Shown in pieces: positions 42,039 to 51,341 of a stretch of DNA of 64,000 nucleotides (positions within the stretch are counted from its first letter, which is position 1; each line of letters begins with the position of its first letter). Source of the DNA: Hungatella hathewayi (GTDB lineage Bacteria > Bacillota > Clostridia > Lachnospirales > Lachnospiraceae); assembly GCA_025149285.1 (NCBI GenBank), contig CP102274.1, positions 6,366,489-6,430,488 of the forward strand. Reading direction: 5' to 3'. The translations under genes were made by a program, and so were the position numbers. The notes under the pieces were generated by a model. The model saw only the letters and a list, made by a program, of their open reading frames with translations. It made no database searches and was not told the DNA's origin.

Positions 42039-44093
42039 TTACCTCTGGCCCAGGGCAATATTCCCCAAAGCCTGTATCTGTATGTTATTATCGATCTCAC
42101 TGAACGACACCACCGTCACATTGGGGTAAAACTGGTCGATCAGCTTCTTAAAATAAATCCGCACCACCGGGGACGTAAGCACGATCGGCACATTGACCAG
42201 ATCCTTAATCTTGTTAATCTCGCCGGTGGCCGATGTCACAATATTCTGAATAGCCGATGGTTCCAGGGCCAGATAGGACCCTGTATCCACCTTCTTCACC
42301 GATGACATGATCATATTTTCAATCTTGTCATCCAGACTTAAGACCTTCATCTGCCCCGCTTCAGAGAAACGATGGGAGATGGTTCTCTTCAGCGCCTGCC
42401 GCACGTATTCCGTCAGCATATCCGTATCCTTTATCTGGGTTCCGTAATCCCCCAGCGTCTCCACGATCGTCTCCATATCGCGGATCGGTATTCCCTCACG
42501 AAGGAGGTTGGAAAGCACCTTCTGAAGCTCTCCCACGGAAATCACTGCGGGAATGGTATCCTCGATGATGCTGGCATTTGTTTTCTTCAGTGTTTCCAGC
42601 AGATTGTTGACCTCCTGGCGGTTTAAAAGCTCATGTAAATGCTCCTTCACTACCTCCGATAAATGGGTGATGACCACCGATGTGGGATCAATCAGCGTGT
42701 ACCCCGCCAGCTCCGCCTGAATCTTCTTGTCTTCGCTGATCCATTTAGCAGGAATATGGAACGCCGGATCAATGGTGTCGATACCCGGAATGTCATCCGC
42801 GTCTCCTCCCGGCGGAAGAGCCAGATAGTGATCCATGAGAATATCTCCCCTTGCCACTTCCTCGCCCTTTAACAGGATGCTGTACTGGTTGGGATTTAAC
42901 TGTCCGCTGTCCTTAATCCGGACCGACGGTATTACAAATCCCATATCCAGGGCCATCTGCTTGCGGAACATGACGACACGGTCGATAAAGCTGCCGCCAT
43001 TGCTCTCATCCGCCAGCGGAATTAAGCTGTAGCCAAATTCCATCTCAATCTGTTCCACGGTCAAAAGACCGTATACATTTTCAATATTCTTATAAAAGGA
43101 AGCTTCACTGGTAACCTCCGCTTCCACGTATCCTTCCGCCGCGTCCGCCACTATGGTTTTCTGCCGTCTCATCAGGGCGTATCCGCCACCGATCATCATA
43201 GCTGATATCATGAGAATCTGAGGCACCGGAAATCCCGGAATCAGGCACAGACAGGCTGCCGCCCCGCCGGCTGTCATAAGCACCCTGGGCTGGGCCAGAA
43301 ACTGGCTTGTCAAATCCTCGCTCAGACTGTTCTCCGACGCGGAACGCGTCACCACCATACCGGTCGCCACGGAGATCAGAAGCGCCGGAATCTGGGACAC
43401 CAGGCCGTCTCCAATCGTCGAAGTGGTATATATCTGCATAATCTCAGAGATGCTGCCCTGACCGTTCATCATTCCGACGACGATACCTCCAATGAAGTTG
43501 ATCAGTGTGATGATGATGGAAATGATCGCATCACCCTTTACGAACTTGGTGGCGCCATCCATGGAACCGAAGAAATCAGCTTCTCTCTGGATTTTTAAGC
43601 GCCGCTCCCTGGCCTGCTGCTCATCGATCAGACCACTGTTCAGATCGGCATCGATAGCCATCTGTTTTCCCGGCATGGCATCCAGCGTGAATCTCGCCGC
43701 GACCTCGGCCACACGTTCCGACCCCTTGGTGATAACGATAAACTGTACCAGCACAATGATCAGGAATATGATAAAACCAATAACCGCGTTCCCCCGGATT
43801 ACGAACTGTCCGAAGGTTTTCACCACCTGCCCCGCGTAGCCATTGTCAAACAGGATTTTCCTCGTCGAAGAGATATTAAGCCCCAGCCGGAACAGCGTTG
43901 TGATCAGCAAAAGGGAGGGGAACACGGAGAATTCCAGCGTTTCCCGGATATACATCGTCATGACGAGAATCAGAAGCGACAACGTGATATTCAGTATAAA
44001 TAAAAAATCCAGTATGGGCGTCGGCAGGGGGATCAGAATCAGGAAAATGATTCCGATGATTCCCGCTGTCACAAGGATATTAAACCGTTTCAA
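42039..44093 (-). CDS. flhA: Flagellar export protein FlhA
   Basis: Export-gate protein of 684 residues. About eight membrane helices fill the first 320 residues, with the FHIPEP loop block SNGQGSISEIMQ-like region, GNAVIGFIIFLIIVLVQFIV and MPGKQMAIDADLNSGLIDE. The cytoplasmic half forms the chaperone-docking ring (SEVVKEHLHELLNRQEVNNL). It follows the fliY copy 2 gene by 2 bp and precedes fliA by 6 bp. No flhF or flhG follows, unlike in Bacillus. Confidence 0.96.
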   Translation of the reverse strand: MKRFNILVTAGIIGIIFLILIPLPTPILDFLFILNITLSLLILVMTMYIRETLEFSVFPSLLLITTLFRLGLNISSTRKILFDNGYAGQVVKTFGQFVIRGNAVIGFIIFLIIVLVQFIVITKGSERVAEVAARFTLDAMPGKQMAIDADLNSGLIDEQQARERRLKIQREADFFGSMDGATKFVKGDAIISIIITLINFIGGIVVGMMNGQGSISEIMQIYTTSTIGDGLVSQIPALLISVATGMVVTRSASENSLSEDLTSQFLAQPRVLMTAGGAAACLCLIPGFPVPQILMISAMMIGGGYALMRRQKTIVADAAEGYVEAEVTSEASFYKNIENVYGLLTVEQIEMEFGYSLIPLADESNGGSFIDRVVMFRKQMALDMGFVIPSVRIKDSGQLNPNQYSILLKGEEVARGDILMDHYLALPPGGDADDIPGIDTIDPAFHIPAKWISEDKKIQAELAGYTLIDPTSVVITHLSEVVKEHLHELLNRQEVNNLLETLKKTNASIIEDTIPAVISVGELQKVLSNLLREGIPIRDMETIVETLGDYGTQIKDTDMLTEYVRQALKRTISHRFSEAGQMKVLSLDDKIENMIMSSVKKVDTGSYLALEPSAIQNIVTSATGEINKIKDLVNVPIVLTSPVVRIYFKKLIDQFYPNVTVVSFSEIDNNIQIQALGNIALGQR

Positions 44094-44095
44094 AT

Positions 44096-45160
44096 TTATT
44101 CACCATTTCCAATAATACTTCTTGCATTTACGATTTCACTGATACGCACCCCGAAATTATCATCAATCACGACGACCTCTCCCCGGGCGATCAGCTGTCC
44201 GTTTACGATGATATCCACCGGCGCATCTGCCTGCTTGTCCAGCTCCACCACCGTACCGTTGTTAAAGTTCAGCACATCCTTTAGTCTGCGTCTGGTCTTT
44301 CCGATCTCGACGGAGACATTTAAGGGAACATCCATGATAAGGCCCAGATTGCCGTTAATAGACGGCGATGCCTGGTATACGGCATGCCCGGTGTCGGCCG
44401 TCACCGAATTCGCCGTACGGCTCTCCATCCCGGACTGCAGGCTCTCCCTTCCGGCTGCCGCCGGAGCTGCGCCCTGCTGCACCGGCTTCACGAAAAGGCT
44501 CTCCTCCATGGCTTTCGCCTCGGCCTCCGCCCTTTTCTCCGCTTCCCTCCTGGCCCCGATCTCCTGATAAATACTGTCGGCCGCCGTTATGGATATGCAC
44601 TCCATAAATTCAGACTCCACCATGTCCTTGATCTTCACACGGTAATGAATCACAATCGTCTTTGATTCGGGAGCTTCTCCGATGGCAGGAGACAGGTTCT
44701 GCCTGCCATCCGAAAGGATCAGCTGGCAGTCCGATGACTCCATGGTATTGCCCAGGTATTCCGCCATGGCCTCCACGGACGCATGCACCATCTGGTTCAT
44801 CAGCTCCGCAGCTGCACTCATAGCCACTTCATCGAACTCAAAATCCGGGTCGGGCAGATCATCAATTCCCATCAGTTCGTTTAAGAACGCCTGCATATCC
44901 CGCTGACGCAGGATCATAACCGTATTGCCGGCAACGCCGGAGGTCAGGCAGCTTTTGACAAAGACAGCAGGTTCCAGAATCCCGTATTCCACTTCCTTTA
45001 CCGTTATCTCCGTTATCTCCGGACTGCTGATCTCTATATCCGCCTTCAGAATCGATGACAGGGATTCCCCCGCCGCCTTTGCGTGCAGATGAATCAGTTC
45101 CTCAAACACCTGCCGGTCCGTCCTATTCATGATCCCCTGGTTCTCTACTTCCTTCGCCAT
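44096..45160 (-). CDS. fliN: Flagellar motor switch protein FliY (copy 2)
   Basis: C-ring protein of 354 residues with a CheC-like region (about 20-200), an Ala/Glu-rich linker (ARREAEKRAEAEAKAMEESL) and a C-terminal FliN/SpoA domain (MDVPLNVSVEIGKTRRRLKD, TVVELDKQADAPVDIIVNGQ, RGEVVVIDDNFGVRI). SAAAELMN keeps one CheC signature [DS]xxxExxN, which copy 1 has lost. It lies between motA and flhA. Whether the two copies occupy the same ring is unknown. Confidence 0.88.
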   Translation of the reverse strand: MAKEVENQGIMNRTDRQVFEELIHLHAKAAGESLSSILKADIEISSPEITEITVKEVEYGILEPAVFVKSCLTSGVAGNTVMILRQRDMQAFLNELMGIDDLPDPDFEFDEVAMSAAAELMNQMVHASVEAMAEYLGNTMESSDCQLILSDGRQNLSPAIGEAPESKTIVIHYRVKIKDMVESEFMECISITAADSIYQEIGARREAEKRAEAEAKAMEESLFVKPVQQGAAPAAAGRESLQSGMESRTANSVTADTGHAVYQASPSINGNLGLIMDVPLNVSVEIGKTRRRLKDVLNFNNGTVVELDKQADAPVDIIVNGQLIARGEVVVIDDNFGVRISEIVNARSIIGNGE

Positions 45161-45175
45161 CGCTATAAGCTCCTT

Positions 45176-46027
45176 TTATTCCTCATTCTTTCTGCTTTTC
45201 CGTCTGCTCTTTTTCTTCTGCTTTCCGTCTTCCTTTTCAGTGTCTTCTTCCGCCTTCTTACGGCTGGCCGGAAGCAGCTTGTAGAGTTTTTCTTCTATGA
45301 ATTTCGGGTTTTCCCCGTCCTGAATGGCCAGAACACCTTCCAGAACCAGTTGTTTACATAAAAATTCCTCATCGTGCCTTGCCTTCAGTTTGCTTGCCAC
45401 CGGCAGACATACGATGTTGGCCAGAAGAGAGCCGTATAATGTGGTGATCAGAGCCGTTGCCATGCCTTTTGCAAGAGCATTGACATCCTGCATGTTGCCC
45501 AGCATCAGAATCAGGCCGACCAGCGTACCGATCATACCGAACGCCGGTGCGAAGCTGGCCGCCTTCTCATAGAACCCGCGGTCCAGCGCATGACGCTCAT
45601 CTAACTGGTCCAGCTCCGTCTCCATGACCTGACGGACCTTTTCTGAATCCACGGAATCCACCACCAGTAAAAGGCTGTTGTGCATGAACGGCTCGTCAAT
45701 CTCGTTTAGCTTGTCCTCCAGGGAGAGAAGTCCCTTCATACGTGCCTCCGTAGCCAGCTCCACAATCTGTTCAATGGACTGTTCCGGATCAAACTTATAC
45801 GGTTTTATAATGATCTTTAAATGTTTCCCTATCTTTTTAAACGCCCCGGAGGGGAAGGACAGCATCATAACACCGATGGTGCCTCCTATGGTAATGGCCA
45901 TACTCGGAAGATCGATAAACGCCCGTAGATTGTGAAAGACCAGCTTCATGGCCTCCTGATCAAAGGTCATACCGAACAGTACCAGCACTACCGCCAAAAT
46001 AAAACCCAGAATTGACATGATATCCAT
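45176..46027 (-). CDS. motA: Flagellar stator protein MotA
   Basis: Membrane stator subunit of 283 residues with four helices: two near the N-terminus (MSILGFILAVVLVLFGMTF) and two around FAPAFGMIGTLVGLILMLGN and TALITTLYGSLLANIVCLPV. The cytoplasmic loop holds the charged residues that contact FliG. An unusually basic Lys/Arg tail ends the protein. Its partner motB is about 25 kb away (18721-19572), an unusual separation. Confidence 0.95.
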   Translation of the reverse strand: MDIMSILGFILAVVLVLFGMTFDQEAMKLVFHNLRAFIDLPSMAITIGGTIGVMMLSFPSGAFKKIGKHLKIIIKPYKFDPEQSIEQIVELATEARMKGLLSLEDKLNEIDEPFMHNSLLLVVDSVDSEKVRQVMETELDQLDERHALDRGFYEKAASFAPAFGMIGTLVGLILMLGNMQDVNALAKGMATALITTLYGSLLANIVCLPVASKLKARHDEEFLCKQLVLEGVLAIQDGENPKFIEEKLYKLLPASRKKAEEDTEKEDGKQKKKSRRKSRKNEE

Positions 46028-46072
46028 ATCTGCTACATCCTTTTCCTTAACTTTTCTTGTATTTCCGCCCGG

Positions 46073-46288
46073 TTATCCTCTGATCTGTTCGATCAGATCA
46101 CTGAACGTCTTTCTGCGGAACGCCGCGACCCGTTCGACAACCTCTTCCTTTGATTCCCGTACAATCAGGTGTTTCCCGTTGGTGAGAAGAATCGTGGTAT
46201 CGGGATTCTCCATGATCATCTCGATCAAATCACAGTTGAGGACGAATTCCTCTCCATTTAATTTACTCAGGGTAATCACCGATACCAC
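46073..46288 (-). CDS. flbD: Flagellar protein FlbD/SwrD
   Basis: A 71-residue protein of the FlbD family (VITLSKLNGEEFVLNCDLIE, TTILLTNGKHLIVRES). In Bacillus the homologue SwrD raises stator power and torque. It lies between flgE and motA; 6 bp separate it from flgE. Confidence 0.93.
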   Translation of the reverse strand: MVSVITLSKLNGEEFVLNCDLIEMIMENPDTTILLTNGKHLIVRESKEEVVERVAAFRRKTFSDLIEQIRG

Positions 46289-46294
46289 CTCCTG

Positions 46295-48289
46295 TTATCG
46301 CTTCAGGTTTACAAGTTCCTCCAGAATCGAGTCTGATACTGTAATGATACGTGAGTTGGCCTGGAAGCCTCTCTGTGTTACGATCATGTCGGAAAACTCA
46401 GTGGAAATATCCACATTGGACATCTCCAGTGAGGAGGTCTTTAACGCTCCCGTTCCGTCCTCACCGGCCTGGCAGGCCTTGGCCTCACCGGAGTTGGAGG
46501 TCGCCCGGAAGTAGGAATTTCCACTTTCCTCCAGTCCATACGGGTTTTCAAAGGTGACCAGATCGATACGGCCGATCTGGATTTTGCCCTTATCCGGATG
46601 GGTTGCCTCAATAATACCGTTTCCCAGAATGGCGATCGATGCGCCGGAAAGGGAGATCGCACCGCCCTCCGTACCATTTTCCAGTGTAAATGTTCCGCTT
46701 CCAAGTCCTGCATCGTTGGACTGCGTAGCCGCGGTGATGGTTCCTGCATGATCCTTCGGCACAAAGGAAGCGTATGTCTTATCTGCCTCATCTGCGTTTA
46801 AAAATGCGGTATTAATGTCTGAATAGCCCTTATGGTCGATGGTCAGGGTTCCGCCGCCTTCTTCCGTAAGCACCAGGTCTCCGGCCGCGTCGCCTTCGCT
46901 GATATCACCGGAATACGTCTTGCCGCCGCTTACCGCAGTTACATGCCATTTTGCCTTATTGCCCGCGCTGGCAGGTATCTTTACCGCGCTGTATTCAATG
47001 TCGTCACCGGGATTGATTCCCGAGGTGCCGTAATCCTTAAGGCTCATACTCTTGTTGAAAAATCCGGTCCCCGCTGCCGCCGGCATCGTCACATTGTGAA
47101 AAGACTGCGCCGTATTTCCCGTGCCTGCGTTAAACGAAGAAGTGATCGCCGTATAACCCGGATGGCTCATCTCGATGTACTGCCCCGTTCCGGCTTCCTT
47201 CAGCCACATCTTGCCTGCAGTTGTGGTGTTCTCATTTATTTCGCCGACAAACTCCCGTCCGTCCACTGTGGCCGTCACAACCCAGGCCATCTTTCCGCCT
47301 GTACCCGGCCTCAGTTCTGATTTAAAGTCCACCGGACCCGCCGCGTCAAAGGCAGGGCTCGTGCTCATGCCGGAAAACTTCAGTCCGCCGAAGATTCCGT
47401 CAGCCGCATCTGTGGAGGTGACAAATTCGAAGGTTCCTTCGTTAATTCCAAAGTGGTCGCCCAGGAGCTCCGCGCCGGTCAGCGGTTTCTGGAACACATT
47501 CTCCGCCGGTGTCGCGGTGATGGTAAAGTTACCGCCCGGATGGGCCTTTCCGCCGCAGCCGCGGGTGATGGCGCTGTTCATCTTGCTGTTAAAGTCTGAA
47601 AGACTCGTAAAGATAGCATTTTTATTCACATGCACCGTGATGCTGGAATCGTTGATATCGGATGGATTCACAACGATATCGGAACCGGAAGGCAGATTGT
47701 CCTCCGCCTTAAAGGTGATGGATACGTTGGCATCCGTTGTGGCCTTCTCCGAGGTGATCGTAAACTGGGTTCCGTTGATCGTCAGTGTCTTCGATGCCAG
47801 TCCGCTGGACTTGGTCGGAATGTTCAAATGGATCTTGTCGGAGGATGGCGCCTTGCCCAGCGGATCACCGGATACGCCGAGTACCGTGTAGCCGTTGGAA
47901 TCCACCAGGTTGCCGCTGTTGGAATCCAGCATTAAGTTTCCTGCTCTCGTGTAGAAGATATTTCCATCCGCATCCATGACCTGGAAAAATCCCTCGCCTG
48001 CAATCGCCACGTCCAGGGGTCTGCCTGTAGACTGCAGCGCCGAACGGCTCATATCCAGATCGATGCCGCCTAACTGGGAACCGTAACCAACCTGGCTGGC
48101 ATTGGTTCCTCCTTTATTGTTGTCGCCGCCTGCTGCGCTCTGTAATGTCTGATAGAATACATCCTGAAAACGCGCGCGGCTGGATTTGAATCCGTACGTA
48201 TTTACGTTGGCAATATTATTGCCGATAACATCCAGCTTTGTCTGGTGTGCTTTCATACCGGACACTGCGGAATACAATGATCTTAACAT
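46295..48289 (-). CDS. flgE: Flagellar hook protein FlgE
   Basis: Hook subunit of 664 residues, longer than the common 260-450. The N-terminus is MLRSLYSAVSGMKAHQTKLD and IGNNIANVNTYGFKSSRARF; the C-terminus is FSDMIVTQRGFQANSRIITV. The extra length is in the central surface domains (about residues 150-560). ATG 48289 has AAGGAGATATCAACT upstream; the open frame to 48352 lacks a site. It follows the small operon protein gene and precedes flbD. Confidence 0.95.
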   Translation of the reverse strand: MLRSLYSAVSGMKAHQTKLDVIGNNIANVNTYGFKSSRARFQDVFYQTLQSAAGGDNNKGGTNASQVGYGSQLGGIDLDMSRSALQSTGRPLDVAIAGEGFFQVMDADGNIFYTRAGNLMLDSNSGNLVDSNGYTVLGVSGDPLGKAPSSDKIHLNIPTKSSGLASKTLTINGTQFTITSEKATTDANVSITFKAEDNLPSGSDIVVNPSDINDSSITVHVNKNAIFTSLSDFNSKMNSAITRGCGGKAHPGGNFTITATPAENVFQKPLTGAELLGDHFGINEGTFEFVTSTDAADGIFGGLKFSGMSTSPAFDAAGPVDFKSELRPGTGGKMAWVVTATVDGREFVGEINENTTTAGKMWLKEAGTGQYIEMSHPGYTAITSSFNAGTGNTAQSFHNVTMPAAAGTGFFNKSMSLKDYGTSGINPGDDIEYSAVKIPASAGNKAKWHVTAVSGGKTYSGDISEGDAAGDLVLTEEGGGTLTIDHKGYSDINTAFLNADEADKTYASFVPKDHAGTITAATQSNDAGLGSGTFTLENGTEGGAISLSGASIAILGNGIIEATHPDKGKIQIGRIDLVTFENPYGLEESGNSYFRATSNSGEAKACQAGEDGTGALKTSSLEMSNVDISTEFSDMIVTQRGFQANSRIITVSDSILEELVNLKR

Positions 48290-48361
48290 AGTTGATATCT
48301 CCTTTTCTAACCGCCTTACCCGTCCGTCAATCGGGGTAAGAATAGCCTCCAAAAGGACCGG

Positions 48362-48760
48362 CTATACCATAACGGTTCCGTCAATGTTTGTGAATACAGT
48401 GCCTTTTAAGCTTTCTTCATTCACAACAGTTACTACTTTGTTATTCTTTACATTTACAACAAATGCCGTGGAATCCATCAGGATTAACGGAGCCTTAAGC
48501 CCCTTTTCTCCGGCCAGTTTTACCCCCTCATTCAGCCGTTCCAGCTTATCAGAGGACACATCCACGCTTCGCTCCATCACCCGCTCCACGGCATGTTTGG
48601 AAAACGTCACCTGGCTTTCTTCCTTTAGTTTCTGTTCCAGCAGCTCTTTAAACGCGCTGCCGCCTTCCGTGCCCTCCGCCGGTTTATTCCTGGCGGCTTC
48701 CCACGGTTTTCCGGTACATATGGGGGTATGAAGCATTTTGTTATATATCATGGAATCCAT
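48362..48760 (-). CDS. Small flagellar-operon protein (TIGR02530 type)
   Basis: A 132-residue cytoplasmic protein between flgD and flgE. The core VTFSKHAVERVMERSVDVSS and PLILMDSTAFVVNVKNNKVV match the Gram-positive flagellar-operon family that always sits at this place. Its function is unknown; hook assembly or export is likely from context. Confidence 0.8.
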   Translation of the reverse strand: MDSMIYNKMLHTPICTGKPWEAARNKPAEGTEGGSAFKELLEQKLKEESQVTFSKHAVERVMERSVDVSSDKLERLNEGVKLAGEKGLKAPLILMDSTAFVVNVKNNKVVTVVNEESLKGTVFTNIDGTVMV

Positions 48761-48787
48761 TCTCTTACCTCCTTACTGCACTGATGC

Positions 48788-49405
48788 TCATATCTTTGAA
48801 TCCTTGTCGCCGGGATTTTCTCCATCCCCGTCTCCGCTGCCTTCAGAATCCGGGGGCTCCGTTCCGTCCTTCTCCGGCGCCTCTGTCCTGATCTCCATGA
48901 TCTCATCCATTCCGTAGGATTCTCCTTCCACATAGATCACGAATTTTCCGTCCAGCAGGGAAACCTTGTTTACGACGCCTTCCGTCTTCTTTAAGTCCCC
49001 GGCGACCGTAAATTTGGCAGCCGTAACCGTCTTGCCCACAAGTGAGGTCACATAGGTGCTCTTGGCGTTATACGCCATCTCTTCCATCTGCTGCATGGTC
49101 GATATCTGGGCCAGCTGCGTCACATACTGGGTGTCGTCCACCGGATTCATAAAATCCTGATTTTTCAGCTGGGCTACCATCAGAGTCAGGAAATCCTCCA
49201 TGCTGACGGCTTTATCGGATGCATCGCCAAACACAGCATCTATGACATCTCCGTTTCCCGACGCGCCATTTGTACCTTCTGTTTCTTTCTCACCATCCTC
49301 CGATGCCTTTGCCGGTGCAGCATCTCCCGGCACTCCCGGTCCGCTGCTTCCGGAGGAGGCGGTTCTCAGGTACGGATTTGAATATTCTGGTATCTGTACT
49401 GACAT
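48788..49405 (-). CDS. flgD: Flagellar hook cap protein FlgD
   Basis: Scaffold for hook assembly, 205 residues. The conserved N-terminal block is MEDFLTLMVAQLKNQDFMNP and DDTQYVTQLAQISTMQQMEE. The C-terminal domain is short, and the protein ends in an acidic Gly/Asp tail (PPDSEGSGDGDGENPGD). It lies between fliK and the small operon protein gene. Confidence 0.92.
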   Translation of the reverse strand: MSVQIPEYSNPYLRTASSGSSGPGVPGDAAPAKASEDGEKETEGTNGASGNGDVIDAVFGDASDKAVSMEDFLTLMVAQLKNQDFMNPVDDTQYVTQLAQISTMQQMEEMAYNAKSTYVTSLVGKTVTAAKFTVAGDLKKTEGVVNKVSLLDGKFVIYVEGESYGMDEIMEIRTEAPEKDGTEPPDSEGSGDGDGENPGDKDSKI

Positions 49406-49444
49406 GTCTCTCCTTTTCTCTTCATTTCCTTACTCATGGGGCGG

Positions 49445-50845
49445 CTACACATACGCATACAGTCTGCGAACCAGGCTCTCCGCCGCCATTCGCTCTGTCT
49501 CCTGTATAAACACTCCGTCGTCCGCCATCAATCCCTGATTCACGCCGCGGCGGTAATGTCCCCGGGCCTGCTGCCCCTGATTCTGATAGAGCTCCTGGCC
49601 GAATCCTGCAAAATCCATTCCGCCCTGGCTGTTGTGATATACCTCTTCCACCTCTGCATGAAGCGGCTCCAGCATCTCCTTCAGGCTCATCATCTGGCTG
49701 TTAACCAGCTTCTCCGTCTCCGGATTGGCCACTCCGATGCTGACCGATGTCCTGCCGCCTGCGCTTGCCATATGTACGACGATCTCTCCCAGGCCCTCCG
49801 GCTTCAGCTTGATGGTGAATTCCGACAATTCCCGTTTCATGCCCTGTTCTACCCCTGCCTTCAGCTGTTCTGCTACCGGTGTGTGCAGATCGGAAGCGGT
49901 ATTGTCCACCGTCGGCACGCCCTTTAACGCGCCCTGCTGCGATACGCTTAGCCTGTCCTGAAACGACATGCCTTTTCCGTCTGAATTCTTTTTCAGTTCC
50001 TCCAGCATCCGGTTGTCCATCGCATCGTCAGAAACGGTCTCCTCTTCTGTCTGTACCTGCGTTCCGGTTCCCATGGCCTTCATCTGTTCCGAATGGCCCT
50101 TCAGCAAATCGGAAAAACTTCCTTCCTCTCTGCCTGCACCGTTCCCATCCGAAACCGGCAGGTGACCGGCCAGAGCCGTATGCTCCGCTTCTGCTGACTT
50201 CACGGCTTCTGTCTTCTGCCCGTTTTCCGTTTCCTCCACTTTCTGTGCTGCCGGCTGGAAACGCATCTCCCGGGTATTGACTGCGTCTGATGCACCCGCG
50301 TTTTCTGCGGCTGCCGCCTGAACCGCCTCGTATCCGGCGCCTGTACCGGATCCCGGTACTGCTGCAGCTTCCGTCTGATCCGATACGCTGCCTGCCTCCG
50401 TTACCGCCTGGAGCCCGTCTTCTTCTGCGTTCGCACCGTTTATCAGCGGCACGGCCGGAGCTTCCGCCATAACTGCTGCCTGCTCTGCCATGATTTCCAG
50501 ATCTGCCGTTTTTCCCGCTTCTTCCTGTGCAGAATCTTCCGTCTTTTTCGTATCCGGCTTCTTTTCCGGAGCCTTCTCAGCCCTGGTATCTGCCGGTCCG
50601 GAAACCTCAGCCCTCACCGTATCATTTCCGGTGTCATCGGTTTTCGAACCAGTCTGAATCTCAGGCGTCTTCCGTGCGCTCTGTGACTGATTTCTGTCCT
50701 CTGCCGCCTTTTTCCCCGTCTTTAGCATCTCGCTGAAGGTATCGGCAAAATTCGCTTGACCTGCCGCTCTGCCTTTTCCATGATCCGCAGTTACCTGCTG
50801 CTTCCAGCCGGTAACCGAAGCTTTCATGGCTGTTTCCATATTCAT
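49445..50845 (-). CDS. fliK: Flagellar hook-length control protein FliK
   Basis: Exported ruler protein of 466 residues. The N-terminal 330 residues are low-complexity, rich in Ala/Glu/Thr, as usual for FliK. The C-terminal Flg_hook domain (EFTIKLKPEGLGEIVVHMAS, NSQMMSLKEMLEPLHAEVEE) contacts FlhB to switch export specificity. The position between fliJ and flgD is standard. Confidence 0.92.
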   Translation of the reverse strand: MNMETAMKASVTGWKQQVTADHGKGRAAGQANFADTFSEMLKTGKKAAEDRNQSQSARKTPEIQTGSKTDDTGNDTVRAEVSGPADTRAEKAPEKKPDTKKTEDSAQEEAGKTADLEIMAEQAAVMAEAPAVPLINGANAEEDGLQAVTEAGSVSDQTEAAAVPGSGTGAGYEAVQAAAAENAGASDAVNTREMRFQPAAQKVEETENGQKTEAVKSAEAEHTALAGHLPVSDGNGAGREEGSFSDLLKGHSEQMKAMGTGTQVQTEEETVSDDAMDNRMLEELKKNSDGKGMSFQDRLSVSQQGALKGVPTVDNTASDLHTPVAEQLKAGVEQGMKRELSEFTIKLKPEGLGEIVVHMASAGGRTSVSIGVANPETEKLVNSQMMSLKEMLEPLHAEVEEVYHNSQGGMDFAGFGQELYQNQGQQARGHYRRGVNQGLMADDGVFIQETERMAAESLVRRLYAYV

Positions 50846-50878
50846 TTTCTTCTCACCGCCTTTCTCTCTGTGACATAT

Positions 50879-51331
50879 TTATTGGGAAGCACCACGACGT
50901 ACGAAATTTCCCGCAACATGTTCCGCTATGGTTTCCTGCTGCTCCTTCGCTTCACCGCGGTGGTATTCCTCTAACTGTTTTTCCTTCAGCTTTTCCAGCT
51001 TTTTTACTTCTCTGGAGGCCTCCGTCACTACCTGACGCTGCCGTTCCAGACCTGCCTGCAAAAGCTTCCGTTCTTTCTCCAGCTCCTCCAGCTGGTTTCT
51101 TGCACTTTCCAGAATGGAGTAACAGGCTTTCAGCATAAATATCGTTGTTCCTTCCGCCTCCCGCCTGGCGATCTCCGCCTGTATACCGGCGGCTTTCTCA
51201 GCCATATCCCGTTTCCGTGCTTCCAGCGCATCCCGCTCTGCAGTCATACGGCCCAGGATTCCCATCTCCTTCTCCAGATTCTGGCTTTGAAAATTCAGCA
51301 TACGCTCCAGTGAAAATGCAAACTTTTTCAT
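50879..51331 (-). CDS. fliJ: Flagellar export ATPase co-chaperone FliJ
   Basis: Coiled-coil protein of 150 residues that fits into the FliI hexamer and FlhA. It begins FAFSLERMLNFQSQNLEKEM, the FliJ opening, and is helical throughout. It starts 10 bp after fliI and precedes fliK. Confidence 0.9.
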   Translation of the reverse strand: MKKFAFSLERMLNFQSQNLEKEMGILGRMTAERDALEARKRDMAEKAAGIQAEIARREAEGTTIFMLKACYSILESARNQLEELEKERKLLQAGLERQRQVVTEASREVKKLEKLKEKQLEEYHRGEAKEQQETIAEHVAGNFVRRGASQ

Positions 51332-51341
51332 AAAATTCCCT

